Positions 27,526 through 36,961 of a stretch of 64,000 nucleotides of DNA are shown here, one piece after another (position 1 is the first letter of the stretch; each line of letters begins with the position of its first letter). The notes beneath the pieces were generated by a model. The model had not been told where the DNA came from. It did not search any database and saw only the letters and a list, made by a program, of their open reading frames with translations. The translations under genes and the position numbers were made by a program. This DNA comes from Vibrio genomosp. F10 str. ZF-129 (lineage in GTDB: Bacteria; Pseudomonadota; Gammaproteobacteria; Enterobacterales; Vibrionaceae): the NCBI RefSeq assembly GCF_000287055.2, contig NZ_AJYQ02000111.1, positions 1 through 64,000 of the forward strand. Direction: 5' to 3'.

Positions 27526-27803
27526 TGGCACAACTTAAAATCAACAAAGTCACCACCATTGAGTCAAATTCTTCCAATACCTTATTGGAATCGCTCGAGT
27601 TGGCTGGTCTTGAGCCAGAATACAATTGCCGTGATGGGCACTGTGGAGCGTGCCGCTGTACATTAGATTCAGGGGAAGTAGAGTTTGTTGGTTTTGCTAT
27701 GGCCTATACAGAGAAAAATGAAATTTTACCTTGTATCTGTAAAGCCAAAAGCAACGTTGAGCTATCAAATGTTCGCTACAGAATGAAAGAAAAACGCGCA
27801 TAA
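27525..27803 (+). CDS. yfaE: 2Fe-2S ferredoxin YfaE
   Basis: This 92-residue plant-type ferredoxin has YNCRDGHCGACRC with the first three cysteine ligands (C-x4-C-x2-C) and LPCICKAKS with the fourth. In E. coli YfaE maintains and regenerates the NrdB di-iron tyrosyl cofactor. The position, with its ATG overlapping the nrdB TAA by one base, supports the same job and translational coupling. The operon terminator follows at once. Confidence 0.95.
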   Translation: MAQLKINKVTTIESNSSNTLLESLELAGLEPEYNCRDGHCGACRCTLDSGEVEFVGFAMAYTEKNEILPCICKAKSNVELSNVRYRMKEKRA

Positions 27804-27828
27804 CGCGTATTCATAAAAATCAGCGAGT

Positions 27829-27856
27829 AAGGTCAGTTATAAACTGGCCTTTTTTA
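27829..27856 (+). terminator. Intrinsic terminator after yfaE
   Basis: AAGGTCAGT pairs with ACTGGCCTT (one wobble) around TATAA, followed by TTTTATACC. It overlaps the last codons of the convergent minus-strand gene. Confidence 0.8.
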
Positions 27857-28151
27857 TACCTTCCAAAAATGCATCGGCTGTAAACATCGAAACCGGTTTA
27901 TCCGCAATTTCTCGACCGTCATCATCAAACAAAGAGAGACGATATCCTTGCGCCACTTTGCTGCTGTCTTCAATAGGCGCGTGTCGCCAATCAGATGCTA
28001 GGTCGTAACCATGAGTCCTAAGCGCTTCACCTAAAACCACTTTTTGACTTGCCACTTGATACCAGACTAAAATTTTCGAGTGAGAAAACACAGTGACCTC
28101 CTTGACCGAATGTTTCATCGAAGGAGATAGTGTACAAGTAATCACCATCAT
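27837..28151 (-). CDS. Hypothetical small protein
   Basis: This protein of about 104 residues resembles no family I can name. It is mostly polar, with no membrane segment; the middle reads LGEALRTHGYDLASDWRHAP and the end ADAFLEGIKKASL. I place the start at ATG 28151, because TGAGG precedes it by about 7 bases; a later Met at 28118 is also possible. It is convergent with yfaE, and its 3' end forms half of the yfaE terminator stem, an overlap that supports a real but economical gene boundary. Function unknown. Confidence 0.55.
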   Translation of the reverse strand: MMVITCTLSPSMKHSVKEVTVFSHSKILVWYQVASQKVVLGEALRTHGYDLASDWRHAPIEDSSKVAQGYRLSLFDDDGREIADKPVSMFTADAFLEGIKKASL

Positions 28152-28308
28152 TGATAGCCTCAAAAATAGGACAATGAAGCCGCTATATTGAAATCATCGA
28201 CTTACATTTAGACCATTTGTTTATAAAAAATAAAGTTGTTCTTCTGTATGTAATAAGGAGTAATTTCATCAATTTATTACGGCACGGCACTCGGTAGACG
28301 TTTGACAA

Positions 28309-28333
28309 AGGCTACTTTTGATATAAGTAGCCT
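28309..28333 (-). terminator. Possible terminator after yfaY
   Basis: AGGCTACTT pairs perfectly with AAGTAGCCT around TTGATAT. The minus-strand tail (TTGTCAAACG) is not T-rich, so termination efficiency is doubtful. Confidence 0.4.
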
Positions 28334-28363
28334 CCTGAGTTGTTGATTAAGGCGTGTTGCAGA

Positions 28364-29599
28364 TTAAATAAGAGTTGAAGGAATAAACATCTCTTTTAGG
28401 CTTGTCACTGAACTGTACTGAATGAACATTGGTTTACCTGACAAATATCGTCGTAGCATATCTGCCGCGATCGTCGAGATCAGTTCTTTTCGTTCAGCCA
28501 TAGAATATTGACGTTTGAATTCTAGCGTTTGCCCCCATTCCCCTTTGGACGTCGATAACGCGATAGAAAACTCATTACCTTCTAACTTGCCTGTCACTAA
28601 CGCAATGTCAGTTGAACACTTTTCTCGTGTTGCCCCTGCTAGAGCAAATGCAGCGGCCAGAGGGTTCTGTTCTTGGCTTGAAACATCTAAAGAACCACTC
28701 ATAATCCATGAGTGGCCACAAAATGGATTCGCATTAACATCTGAATGGAGCCAATTTGACAGCCATCCATGGGTTGATTGCTCTGAAATAGAGATAGACT
28801 GTTTCTTTTCGGCAACCAGATGACCAACATGGGAAAGCATGCTTTCATCAACACTCACCACGTTGGATTCAATAAGCTTATAGATCATTTGCAGCACACG
28901 AACTTGAGTCTCCAAGTCGTTTTGAGGCGCAAATAACTTCACTTCGATAAAAGGCAAATACGAGCGATACCCAATCATATATCCCTGTGGAAGTTGCAGC
29001 TTGTCTAATTTATCTGACAACACTGACTCGGAAGTCCCTAGTGTATATAGTCGACTGCAACTGTAACTTTCTCGTTCAGGGAAACGGAGTCTTAAATCCG
29101 TCAAGATCTGAGTTTCCACCATCAATTCAAACTCTTTAGGAACACCTGGCGTAAAGTAGAACAGGCAATCATTAATCACCATTTTAAAACCGCACGCTGT
29201 TCCTATCGGGTTATCTATAATCGTGGCACTTTGAGGCAGCATGGCTTGTTTAACATTGCTTTCTGGCATCGTGATACCTCGAGCATTAAAAAAAGCATGG
29301 AGCGTTTCCAGCCACTCTGGGAATAAAGTCAACGCTTCATCTGCTGACTCTGCGGCGGCAGCGGCACTTAAGTCATCAGTTGTCGGTCCGAGTCCACCAT
29401 TTACGATGACAACATCACAATTGAAACTTAGCATGAGTATTTCTTCTTTCAGCGCAACCAAACTGTCACCTACGGTGGAGCGCTTATACAAAGAAAAACC
29501 ATTAGCAAAGAAAAGTCGTGATAACCAAGCGGCATTGGTATCAACAATATCTCCGTAGAGGACCTCTTCCCCCGTACTAAGCATTGCGATTTTTGTCAT
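28364..29599 (-). CDS. yfaY: CinA-like protein YfaY (degenerate amidase domain)
   Basis: The N-terminal 170 residues are a complete MoCF/CinA domain: MLSTGEEVLYGDIVDTNAAW, VIVNGGLGPTTDDLSA and NPIGTACGF. The C-terminal CinA domain is poorly conserved: where active NMN amidases (PncC) have the S-C-T-G-G loop, this protein has EQSTHG, so amidase activity is unlikely. Length (411) and sequence match E. coli YfaY, whose gene also lies not far from nrdAB. Family N-terminal domains can act on ADP-ribose or NAD-related pyrophosphates, but the role of YfaY is not settled. The gene is transcribed alone towards the nrd operon. Confidence 0.87.
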   Translation of the reverse strand: MTKIAMLSTGEEVLYGDIVDTNAAWLSRLFFANGFSLYKRSTVGDSLVALKEEILMLSFNCDVVIVNGGLGPTTDDLSAAAAAESADEALTLFPEWLETLHAFFNARGITMPESNVKQAMLPQSATIIDNPIGTACGFKMVINDCLFYFTPGVPKEFELMVETQILTDLRLRFPERESYSCSRLYTLGTSESVLSDKLDKLQLPQGYMIGYRSYLPFIEVKLFAPQNDLETQVRVLQMIYKLIESNVVSVDESMLSHVGHLVAEKKQSISISEQSTHGWLSNWLHSDVNANPFCGHSWIMSGSLDVSSQEQNPLAAAFALAGATREKCSTDIALVTGKLEGNEFSIALSTSKGEWGQTLEFKRQYSMAERKELISTIAADMLRRYLSGKPMFIQYSSVTSLKEMFIPSTLI

Positions 29600-29790
29600 T
29601 AATATTTCCTATCATTTAGAACTGCAATGCTTATCATCACATACTTTGATTAAAATTATGCAACGTTTACTCTCATGATTCGAAAATAATCTTCATAACT
29701 CCCTAAAATAGTTCATTTTATGGTTTCTATTACCGGTCCTTTATTAGATAATTGTGACTAGGATCTTATAAACATAATAATGGAGCCACC

Positions 29791-30702
29791 GTGCTAAAGA
29801 AAAACATCGCTGCAATGATGTTATCGTTTTCCGCTTGTGCAAACGCCAACAACTTTAACGTCAATCAACATATAGAATTTTCTTACACGGTCGATTGTGA
29901 AAATAGCTTCTGTCTTAACGACAGCACATACTCTTACCAACCTACGTTGTTCCATAATGAAGAGAGCTTCATGCTCTCATTGAAAGAACCAGAGCTTAAC
30001 GTTGAAGACCCCGGTCTACCTAAATATCTTGTCCTGCAAGATGAAAAAGACTGGGACTACCTTATGGGGCAAACCTACACTATCTTAGGTCTAAGCGTGG
30101 CGACTGTGGGCTTAATGACGCTATTACCAGAGTCCATTACAAAATGGGATGAAGAAGACCGTGATATGAGTCAATTAGGCTCAAAATGGAAAGATAACAT
30201 CAGTGCAGGTCCGGTATGGGATCGCGACGAGCACTTTTTGAATTATGTGATGCACCCGTATTTTGGTGGTGTGTACTATACCGCAGCAAGACACGCAGGT
30301 TTTAACGAGTTTGAATCATTTGTCTATTCTGCTGCTATGTCTACCTTCTTTTGGGAAATGGGCGTGGAAGCGTTTGCTGAAGTCCCTTCTTGGCAAGATA
30401 TATTTGTTACCCCATTTTTTGGCGCTGTCGTCGGTGAGATGATGTTTGAAGCCGAACAAGATATTGTTGCCAATGGCGGCGAAGTATTCGGCTCGGAAGG
30501 CGTAGGTAGCTTTACCCTTTTCTTCCTCAATCCCGTTGGTCATATTCACGGTTGGGTAAGTGGCGCTTGGGGTGGCAGTGCTGAATTTCAATATAGCAGC
30601 ACTCCTTGGTTTGGAAACTCGAATGCCGCTGCGTTCGCAATGGATTCAGGGGCTTCCTATGACCGCCAATTCTACGGCGTTGAGCTAACAATAGGTTTCT
30701 AA
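29791..30702 (+). CDS. DUF3943 family exported protein
   Basis: This 303-residue protein begins with a signal peptide (cleavage expected after about residue 19, ACANA) and belongs to DUF3943. Conserved blocks are HFLNYVMHPYFGGVYYTAARHAGFN, shown as two halves around residue 150, and FFWEMGVEAFAEVPSWQDI, then TPFFGAVVGE. The family is thought to sit at the outer membrane, and the aromatic C-terminal residue (GVELTIGF) fits an outer-membrane export signal. The start is GTG at 29791 with GGAG five bases before it. The last codons and the stop lie inside a 14-bp tandem repeat. Confidence 0.78.
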   Translation: MLKKNIAAMMLSFSACANANNFNVNQHIEFSYTVDCENSFCLNDSTYSYQPTLFHNEESFMLSLKEPELNVEDPGLPKYLVLQDEKDWDYLMGQTYTILGLSVATVGLMTLLPESITKWDEEDRDMSQLGSKWKDNISAGPVWDRDEHFLNYVMHPYFGGVYYTAARHAGFNEFESFVYSAAMSTFFWEMGVEAFAEVPSWQDIFVTPFFGAVVGEMMFEAEQDIVANGGEVFGSEGVGSFTLFFLNPVGHIHGWVSGAWGGSAEFQYSSTPWFGNSNAAAFAMDSGASYDRQFYGVELTIGF

Positions 30703-30748
30703 CTATAGGTTTCTGACAACAAGTTTCTAACAGCAGGTTTCTAACCAT
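30693..30748. repeat. 14-bp tandem repeat across the DUF3943 stop codon
   Basis: Four units start at 30693, 30707, 30721 and 30735: AGGTTTCTAACTAT, AGGTTTCTGACAAC, AAGTTTCTAACAGC, AGGTTTCTAACCAT. The first supplies the final Gly-Phe and TAA of the reading frame. Confidence 0.92.
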
Positions 30749-30793
30749 AATATTGCCCTCTGCATTCAAAACTATGCACATTGTTCAACGTTT

Positions 30794-30822
30794 AAAGCGT
30801 CTATCTATAGGCGCTTTTTTGT
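30794..30822 (+). terminator. Intrinsic terminator after the DUF3943 gene
   Basis: AAAGCGTCT pairs with AGGCGCTTT (one wobble) around ATCTAT, followed by TTTGTTT. Confidence 0.85.
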
Positions 30823-30975
30823 TTCCATTGTGTGTCTGATAACTCGTTATCAATACTGAGTCACCTCTTTACCCTCAAAAATTGACATTCATCAAATCTT
30901 TCCTGCTGTTAACTTCTACACTGAAACTATCAATTATTTTAATTAGTTATCCCCACTTGGCGCAGGAGAATCATT

Positions 30976-31491
30976 ATGAATACGACATTTATCGTCAATT
31001 TCGTCGGGAAAGCCACTCCCGCCACAATTAAACAATTTGCTTCCGTAACCCACGATAACGGTGGAAAATGGTTGATCAGTAAAGTTAACTTTATTGAAGA
31101 CCAAGTCGCTGCCGTTATTAAGGTTCAGCTCCCTGAAACTAATGTCGATACTGTCAAAGCCGCTTTTAGATCGCACCAAGATCTGTTAGTTCAGATAGTC
31201 GATTCAGAAGCATCACCACATCGAGAAGAAACCATCTTCCAATTTCGTCTCGATTCCAATGATCGCGCAGGCATAGTCAATGAGATAACCCATGTACTTG
31301 ATGCTCAAGGGATCAGTATTCTCGATATGGATTGTCAGCGTGTGTTTGTTGCCGGTGGTGGAGGAGTAAGTTCAAGCCTCTTTACCGCGAATTTAGCCGT
31401 CCGGCTACCGAGTGAAGTGCAAATTGAAGATGTAGCCAATGAACTCGAATTACTGAGTGAAGATACTCGGGTTATTTTAGAAGCATTATAA
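30976..31491 (+). CDS. Tandem ACT-domain regulator, GcvR-like
   Basis: This 171-residue protein has two ACT-type halves: the N-terminal one reads TTFIVNFVGKATPATIKQFA, the second FQFRLDSNDRAGIVNEITHV with the D-R-x-G-I-V turn typical of amino-acid-binding ACT domains. It resembles GcvR, the accessory repressor that modulates GcvA control of glycine cleavage, and is commonly annotated as a glycine cleavage system regulator. No gcv genes are near. The Gly-rich FVAGGGGVSSS insertion between strands of domain 2 is unusual. AGGAG precedes the ATG. It is convergent with the norspermidine operon and shares its terminator. Confidence 0.75.
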   Translation: MNTTFIVNFVGKATPATIKQFASVTHDNGGKWLISKVNFIEDQVAAVIKVQLPETNVDTVKAAFRSHQDLLVQIVDSEASPHREETIFQFRLDSNDRAGIVNEITHVLDAQGISILDMDCQRVFVAGGGGVSSSLFTANLAVRLPSEVQIEDVANELELLSEDTRVILEAL

Positions 31492-31515
31492 GAGGTGGAT
31501 AGAATCCTTAAAAGA

Positions 31516-31543
31516 AAAAGAGCAGATTTTCTGCTCTTTTTTT
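31516..31543. terminator. Bidirectional terminator, ACT gene and nspC
   Basis: AAAAGAGCAG pairs perfectly with CTGCTCTTTT around ATTTT, with T run on the + strand and CTTTTTCTTTT on the minus strand. Confidence 0.9.
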
Positions 31544-31564
31544 ATCTACCAGCTATCTAGGGCG

Positions 31565-32728
31565 TTATTTATTATCAACAGGAATGACTGACCACTGCGA
31601 CAATGAACGTTTGAAATCACTGTAACCAAATTCATTCAGCTTTTGAATATCGCCATTTGAACGTTCACAATATATAGAAGGCATTTTCAAACCGTTAAAC
31701 CAATTAAGCTTAACCATGGTGTAACCTGCGCTGTCTGTAATATGCAGACGCTGCCCGATAGTGAGTGGCTCATCAAAGTTTGCAACACAAAACTGATCAC
31801 CAGCAAGGCATGAACAAGAACCAATAATGAACTCATGTTCACCTTTCTCACTCGCTTCTAGAATCGTTGCTGGCTCATTGTAGATCAACGTATCTAAACG
31901 GTGTGCTTCTGTTGCTGAATCAACAATCGCTGTTTTCTTCACGTTATCTACGATATCCACGACAGTCACGACTAAATCGGTGGTTTTAGTGATAATTGCT
32001 TCACCCGGCTCCAAATAGAGTTGAACGTCATGTTTTTCTGAAAAAGCCTTTAATGCTAAACCCAGCTTTTCAATATCATAATCTGGCCAGGTAAAGAACA
32101 CCCCGCCACCCAAGCTGACCCAATCAAGTTTGTCCAAATGAGACCCGAACTGCTCTGAAATGGCATCAAGAAGAGAGACAAAAGCATCTACATCTTTATT
32201 CTCACAGTTCATGTGGAACATCACACCATCTATAGAATCAAAAACTTTACTGTCTAGGTGATCTGCTTGTACCCCGAGGCGAGAAAATTGACGGGCTGGA
32301 TTGGCTAAGTCTTGACCTGCATAACTTACACCTGGGTTTAACCGTAAACCAATGGATGCTTTGCCTTCCACAATGTGACGATGCGCCGCAAGCTGGGTTT
32401 GAGAGTTAAAAATCAGTTTGTCACAAATATCAGCGACTTCTCTGACATCTTCTTCACTGTAACCGACACTGTAAGCATGAGTTTCACCACCAAAGGTTTC
32501 GTGGCCCAACTTAACTTCGTAAGGCCCAGAGCTGGTTGTACCGTCTAGGTACGGTTTGATAATGTCAAACACTCCCCATGTCGAGAAGCATTTCAGTGCC
32601 AGTACTAACTTTACACCTGACCGGTCTTTTAGCTGCTTAGCTTTCTCTAGGTTCGCCATCAATTTTTCTTCATTGATCATGAAGTATGGTGTTTTCAAGT
32701 CATTTTTCATCAAGTCGTTTGTACTCAT
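31565..32728 (-). CDS. nspC: Carboxynorspermidine decarboxylase NspC
   Basis: NspC is a PLP enzyme of the alanine-racemase/ornithine-decarboxylase fold that converts carboxynorspermidine to norspermidine, the main triamine of vibrios and a biofilm signal. The PLP lysine is Lys46 in [12 protein letters not shown]. Further conserved parts are [21 protein letters not shown] and LEPGEAI, and GSCSCLAGD holds the catalytic cysteine of the second half. The 387 residues suit the family. It is the last gene of the three-gene operon, 77 bp after the synthase gene. Confidence 0.95.
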   Translation of the reverse strand: MSTNDLMKNDLKTPYFMINEEKLMANLEKAKQLKDRSGVKLVLALKCFSTWGVFDIIKPYLDGTTSSGPYEVKLGHETFGGETHAYSVGYSEEDVREVADICDKLIFNSQTQLAAHRHIVEGKASIGLRLNPGVSYAGQDLANPARQFSRLGVQADHLDSKVFDSIDGVMFHMNCENKDVDAFVSLLDAISEQFGSHLDKLDWVSLGGGVFFTWPDYDIEKLGLALKAFSEKHDVQLYLEPGEAIITKTTDLVVTVVDIVDNVKKTAIVDSATEAHRLDTLIYNEPATILEASEKGEHEFIIGSCSCLAGDQFCVANFDEPLTIGQRLHITDSAGYTMVKLNWFNGLKMPSIYCERSNGDIQKLNEFGYSDFKRSLSQWSVIPVDNK

Positions 32729-32805
32729 TTTTCAATCGCTTTTAAATTGAACAAAGCCGACGCAATCGCATCGGCTTAGAATATTAAATAGATAACCCAT
32801 TAGAC

Positions 32806-34050
32806 CTATTTTAGGATTTTAATATCTGGCTGTCCTGGTGTTAATTCTTGAACATGCCAATCAAGGCCAATCTCTGGCATTGTTTCTAGGAACGGATCTG
32901 GATCAAGCTGTTCCATATTAAATACCCCTTTGTCTGCCCATTTACCGCGGAAGAACTGGAGTGCAGCAGTGATGGCTGGCACCCCGGTTGTGTAAGAAAT
33001 GGCTTGGTGTTCAACATCTTCATACGCGACTTCATGATCGGCATTATTGTAGATGAATACACTACGCTCTTTGCCATCTTTCTTACCTTGAACCCATGTA
33101 CCAATACACGTCAAACCCGTGTAACCGGGAGCCAAAGAAGTTGGATCTGGTAACAGTGCTTTAAGAACGTGCAATGGCTGAACCACAGTTCCATCGTGAA
33201 GCGTCAGTGGATCTGGGCTCAATAGACCGATATCACGCATACAGTTGAAGTAGTTCAAATAGGCATCACCAAAGCCCATCCAAAATTCAATGCGTTTCGC
33301 TGGAATGAACTCTTTCATAGAGCGAACTTCATCGTGGGCCATTGAATACACTTTGTGAGAGCCACAGTTCGGGAAATCAAACTCAAGCATACGTGAGTGA
33401 CACGGTACCTGTTTCCACTCTTCATTTTCCCAGTAGAACGAATCACCTTGAATCTCTAGCATGTTCGTTTCTGGATCAAAGTTAGTCGCAAACTTTTTAC
33501 CATGATCGCCTGCGTTAACGTCCATCACATCAATCGTATCGATTTCATCAAACAGGTGCTTAACCGCATACGCAGCAAAAATAGAAACAACGCCTGGATC
33601 AAAACCCGCGCCTAAGATGCCGGTGATACCTGCTTCGGTAAACTTCTCTCGGTATTCCCACTGCCAATCGTAAGCTTGCGGAACTTGCTGCCCTTCAGAG
33701 CATAGGTCAACAGCGACCGATGTATCTAAGTACGACACTTTTGTTTGGTAGCACGCTTCCATAATGCCCATGTTGACCCAAGGAGGACCCGCATTGATCA
33801 CTAGATCGGGTTTTACATCATTAATAAGTGCAACTAATGCGTCTACATCATCTGCGTTAACTTCGCGTGCTTCTAATTTCTTGGTCGTATCTTTAAGGTT
33901 ATTTTTTCCCTTAATAGACGCAATGATTTTTTCACACTTACTAAGAGTGCGCGACGCAATGGTAATATCACCTAATACTTCATTGTTTTGCGCCGCTTTA
34001 TGTGCTACTACCCAACCAACACCACCTGCACCAATTTGTAGAATTGCCAT
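32806..34050 (-). CDS. Carboxynorspermidine synthase (dehydrogenase)
   Basis: This 414-residue enzyme belongs to the Lys1/saccharopine-dehydrogenase-like family. The N-terminal Rossmann motif ILQIGAGGVGWVVAHKAA binds NADPH, and INAGPPWVNMGIMEAC and GILGAGFDPGVVSIFAAYAV are family blocks. It condenses diaminopropane with aspartate semialdehyde and reduces the imine to carboxynorspermidine, which NspC then decarboxylates. The start lies 22 bp after the stop of the fused Dat-Ddc gene, so the two are cotranscribed. The assignment is very secure from the three-gene context. Confidence 0.95.
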   Translation of the reverse strand: MAILQIGAGGVGWVVAHKAAQNNEVLGDITIASRTLSKCEKIIASIKGKNNLKDTTKKLEAREVNADDVDALVALINDVKPDLVINAGPPWVNMGIMEACYQTKVSYLDTSVAVDLCSEGQQVPQAYDWQWEYREKFTEAGITGILGAGFDPGVVSIFAAYAVKHLFDEIDTIDVMDVNAGDHGKKFATNFDPETNMLEIQGDSFYWENEEWKQVPCHSRMLEFDFPNCGSHKVYSMAHDEVRSMKEFIPAKRIEFWMGFGDAYLNYFNCMRDIGLLSPDPLTLHDGTVVQPLHVLKALLPDPTSLAPGYTGLTCIGTWVQGKKDGKERSVFIYNNADHEVAYEDVEHQAISYTTGVPAITAALQFFRGKWADKGVFNMEQLDPDPFLETMPEIGLDWHVQELTPGQPDIKILK

Positions 34051-34072
34051 TGTTCTTTTACCTTATGTTCTA

Positions 34073-36961
34073 TTAATCAGCGAGTTCTGTGACTAACTGG
34101 TTTATATCTGTTATTAATGTCTCAAAATCTGCCATCGTCAGGCATGGATTCAGGATCGTAAACTTCAACGCGGATTGCCCTGCTACCACAGTTTCACCGA
34201 GGACAGCCACACCGCGAACTAACGCTTCAATACGAACTTTTTGATTAAGCTTGTCGGTAGAGCCTTCACACGTGCCAGTCGCACGGAATAGCACTGTTGA
34301 CAATGACGGCTCGGCCAGTAGTTCAAAATGTTCATGCGCACGAATTTTATCTGCCACTTCAAGCGTTTGAGCGATGATATGGTCATACATATCACCCAGT
34401 GCTTGCGGGCCAACACTCTGCATGGTCATGAAGACTTTAAGCGCATCAAAACGTTTGGTGGTCGCAATGGATTTGTCCACTAAGTTAGGCAGTTCGTCGT
34501 GTTCACGGTTCAAGTAATCAGCATGATGAAGCAGGTACTTAAACTGAGACTTATCTTTAAGTAATAACGCACCACAGCTGATTGTTTGATAGAAGAGTTT
34601 GTGGAAGTCCACACTAATGGAATCCGCTCGCTCAATACCAGCTAATCGATCTTTGTGACGGCTTAGAATCAAAGCGCCACCATATGCGCCATCCACATGG
34701 AGCCATAGGTCATGTTGTTTCGCTGAATCCGCCAGTGATACTAAATCATCAATGGCACCGTGATCGGTGGTACCCGCCGTGCCCACGATGGCAAATGGGA
34801 TAAGACCTTGTTGCTTAAGCTCACTGATCATCGAATCAAGAAGCGATGTGTCCATGGTACCGTTCACATGTGCAGGTACAGTCACTACTGCTTTCTCACC
34901 AAGTCCCATCCACGATGCAGATTTCTGTACCGTAAAGTGTGATTTTTCAGAGCAGATAATGCGCAGTTTGTGAGCGTATTCAGGCAGACCCAGCTTTTGA
35001 ATGGAATGGTTAGAAAGCTTATCGGCAACCCAATCACGAGCGAGTAATAGACCCATTTGGTTACTTTGAGTACCACCACTGGTGATGATGCCGTCAGCCT
35101 GATTACCCAGCTCGTATTTCCCACATAGCCAATCAACGACACGCTGTTCAACATAGGTTGCAGAAGAGGCTTGATCCCATGAATCCATAGATTGATTCAG
35201 AGCCGCAATCATCGCTTCAGCCGCTATCGCAGGCATCAAAGGTGGTGTATGTAAGTGTGCAATGCAGCTAGGGTGCTGTGTAAAAATAGAATTCTTTACA
35301 ACTAACTCACTGGTGCTATCAATCACCTCTTTTAAGCTGTGGTTGGCAGAATCTAAACACACCGCGTTAACTTGAGCTTCTAGAAGCTTGGGATCCATAC
35401 CCGTGTATGGCTTATCGACCTGCTCAAAGATCTGCTTTAACGCATTTGTCGCGTGATTCATCACCGTCGCATAATTATCAGCACCATTTTCACCGGTATG
35501 AATAAAGTGTTGTTTCCACTTTGCGTTCTCTTCGAGTGTCTCTCGCTTGCCGCCACCAGCAGCCAAGATCGCTTCTTCCATGACTCGAAGTGCGAAATCG
35601 ATTTGTTCAAACGAGATAATCATTGGTGGAAGGAAACGAATAACAGAGCCATCACGCCCGCCTTTTTCAACCATCAGGCCACGCTCTAGTGCTGCACGTT
35701 GAATCGCAAGTGTCAATTCACCATCGGCGACAGGCTCACCAAATTTATTCGTCGAACCATCGGCCTTTTGGATTTCCATGCCTAGCATCAAGCCCTTACC
35801 ACGAACTTCTGCTATGCAGTTCACCCGCTTTTGAATGCTTTCAAGACCCATTCGCAAATATTGACCGGCAATATTGGCATGCTCAACCAAGTTATCACGC
35901 TCGATGATTTCTAAGGCTTTAGCACCGGATACCATCGCCAACTGGTTACCGCGGAACGTACCGGTATGCTCACCCGCTTTCCATGTATCAATCTCTTTGT
36001 TAAATACAAGGATAGACATCGGTAATCCACCACCAATGGCTTTGGATAGACACAAGATATCCGGAGAGATACCCGCTTCTTCAAACGCAAATCGATAGCC
36101 TGTTTTTCCTACACCACATTGAATCTCATCAAGGATAAGTAAAATCTCATGCTCGTCACAAATACGTCTAAGTTCCCGAAGCCAAGATGCAGGAGCCGGT
36201 AAAACCCCGCCTTCACCTTGAACTGGCTCGACAATAATAGCAGCAGGTTTCATGATTCCTGCTTCATCATCATGAAGTAAGCGCTCAATATAACGAATGC
36301 TCGCTTGTGCCCCTTCCTCGCCACCCAAACCAAATGGACAACGCAGGTTGTATGGGAAGGGCATAAAGTGAACGTCAGACATCAAACCCGTTCGACGCGC
36401 TTTGGTACTTAAGTTACCCATCATACCCATGGTGCCATTGGTCATGCCATGGTACGCGCCGCGAAAAGCAAACATGGTATTGCGACCTGTGGTTTGCTTA
36501 GCCAACTTAATCGCCGCTTCAACAGCATCAGCCCCTGACGGGCCACAAAACTGAATCGCAGAATTATGGGCGAACTCTTTAGGTAAAAATGCCTTCACAC
36601 GCTTGATAAAGGTGTCTTTTGCTCGGGTCGTCATATCCAAAGTTTGATATGGCAAGCCCAAATCAAGTTGGTCTTTTAGCGCTTGATTGATCTCTGGGTG
36701 GTTATAACCCAGAGCCAAGGTGCCTGCACCCGCTAGGCAATCTAAAAAAAGCTGACCACGCGTATCTTCGACAAGCACACCGTGGGCTTGTTTTATCGCT
36801 ATGGGTAAACGTCTTGGGTATGAACGAACTTCAGACTCATGTTCTGCTTGATCCAGCAGGATTTGGTCTGGAGTGAGATCATAAAGACCTTCTACATGAG
36901 GAACTTTTGTAGAAAAAGGGGTTGCGATAAGCGCGTTATCGACGTCAAAAACTGTACTCAT
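34073..36961 (-). CDS. Fused diaminobutyrate aminotransferase/decarboxylase
   Basis: Two PLP enzymes are joined in one 962-residue chain. Residues about 35-470 form a class III aminotransferase (VEPVQGEGG, LDEIQCGVGKTG, PLP lysine near 307 in CLSKAIGGG) that makes L-2,4-diaminobutyrate from aspartate semialdehyde and glutamate. Residues about 500-955 form a group II decarboxylase (HVDGAYGGAL, PLP lysine near 788 in VDFHKLFYQ) that turns it into 1,3-diaminopropane. This fusion is the first step of norspermidine synthesis in vibrios. The same aspartate semialdehyde pool feeds the next enzyme. A leader of uncertain role, with a 30-codon ORF, precedes the gene. Confidence 0.95.
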   Translation of the reverse strand: MSTVFDVDNALIATPFSTKVPHVEGLYDLTPDQILLDQAEHESEVRSYPRRLPIAIKQAHGVLVEDTRGQLFLDCLAGAGTLALGYNHPEINQALKDQLDLGLPYQTLDMTTRAKDTFIKRVKAFLPKEFAHNSAIQFCGPSGADAVEAAIKLAKQTTGRNTMFAFRGAYHGMTNGTMGMMGNLSTKARRTGLMSDVHFMPFPYNLRCPFGLGGEEGAQASIRYIERLLHDDEAGIMKPAAIIVEPVQGEGGVLPAPASWLRELRRICDEHEILLILDEIQCGVGKTGYRFAFEEAGISPDILCLSKAIGGGLPMSILVFNKEIDTWKAGEHTGTFRGNQLAMVSGAKALEIIERDNLVEHANIAGQYLRMGLESIQKRVNCIAEVRGKGLMLGMEIQKADGSTNKFGEPVADGELTLAIQRAALERGLMVEKGGRDGSVIRFLPPMIISFEQIDFALRVMEEAILAAGGGKRETLEENAKWKQHFIHTGENGADNYATVMNHATNALKQIFEQVDKPYTGMDPKLLEAQVNAVCLDSANHSLKEVIDSTSELVVKNSIFTQHPSCIAHLHTPPLMPAIAAEAMIAALNQSMDSWDQASSATYVEQRVVDWLCGKYELGNQADGIITSGGTQSNQMGLLLARDWVADKLSNHSIQKLGLPEYAHKLRIICSEKSHFTVQKSASWMGLGEKAVVTVPAHVNGTMDTSLLDSMISELKQQGLIPFAIVGTAGTTDHGAIDDLVSLADSAKQHDLWLHVDGAYGGALILSRHKDRLAGIERADSISVDFHKLFYQTISCGALLLKDKSQFKYLLHHADYLNREHDELPNLVDKSIATTKRFDALKVFMTMQSVGPQALGDMYDHIIAQTLEVADKIRAHEHFELLAEPSLSTVLFRATGTCEGSTDKLNQKVRIEALVRGVAVLGETVVAGQSALKFTILNPCLTMADFETLITDINQLVTELAD

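Noticed and set aside
34760-36098. Several open frames of 60-78 codons on the + strand opposite dat-ddc
   Set aside because: They are mirror frames of a well-conserved coding sequence without ribosome-binding sites or motifs.
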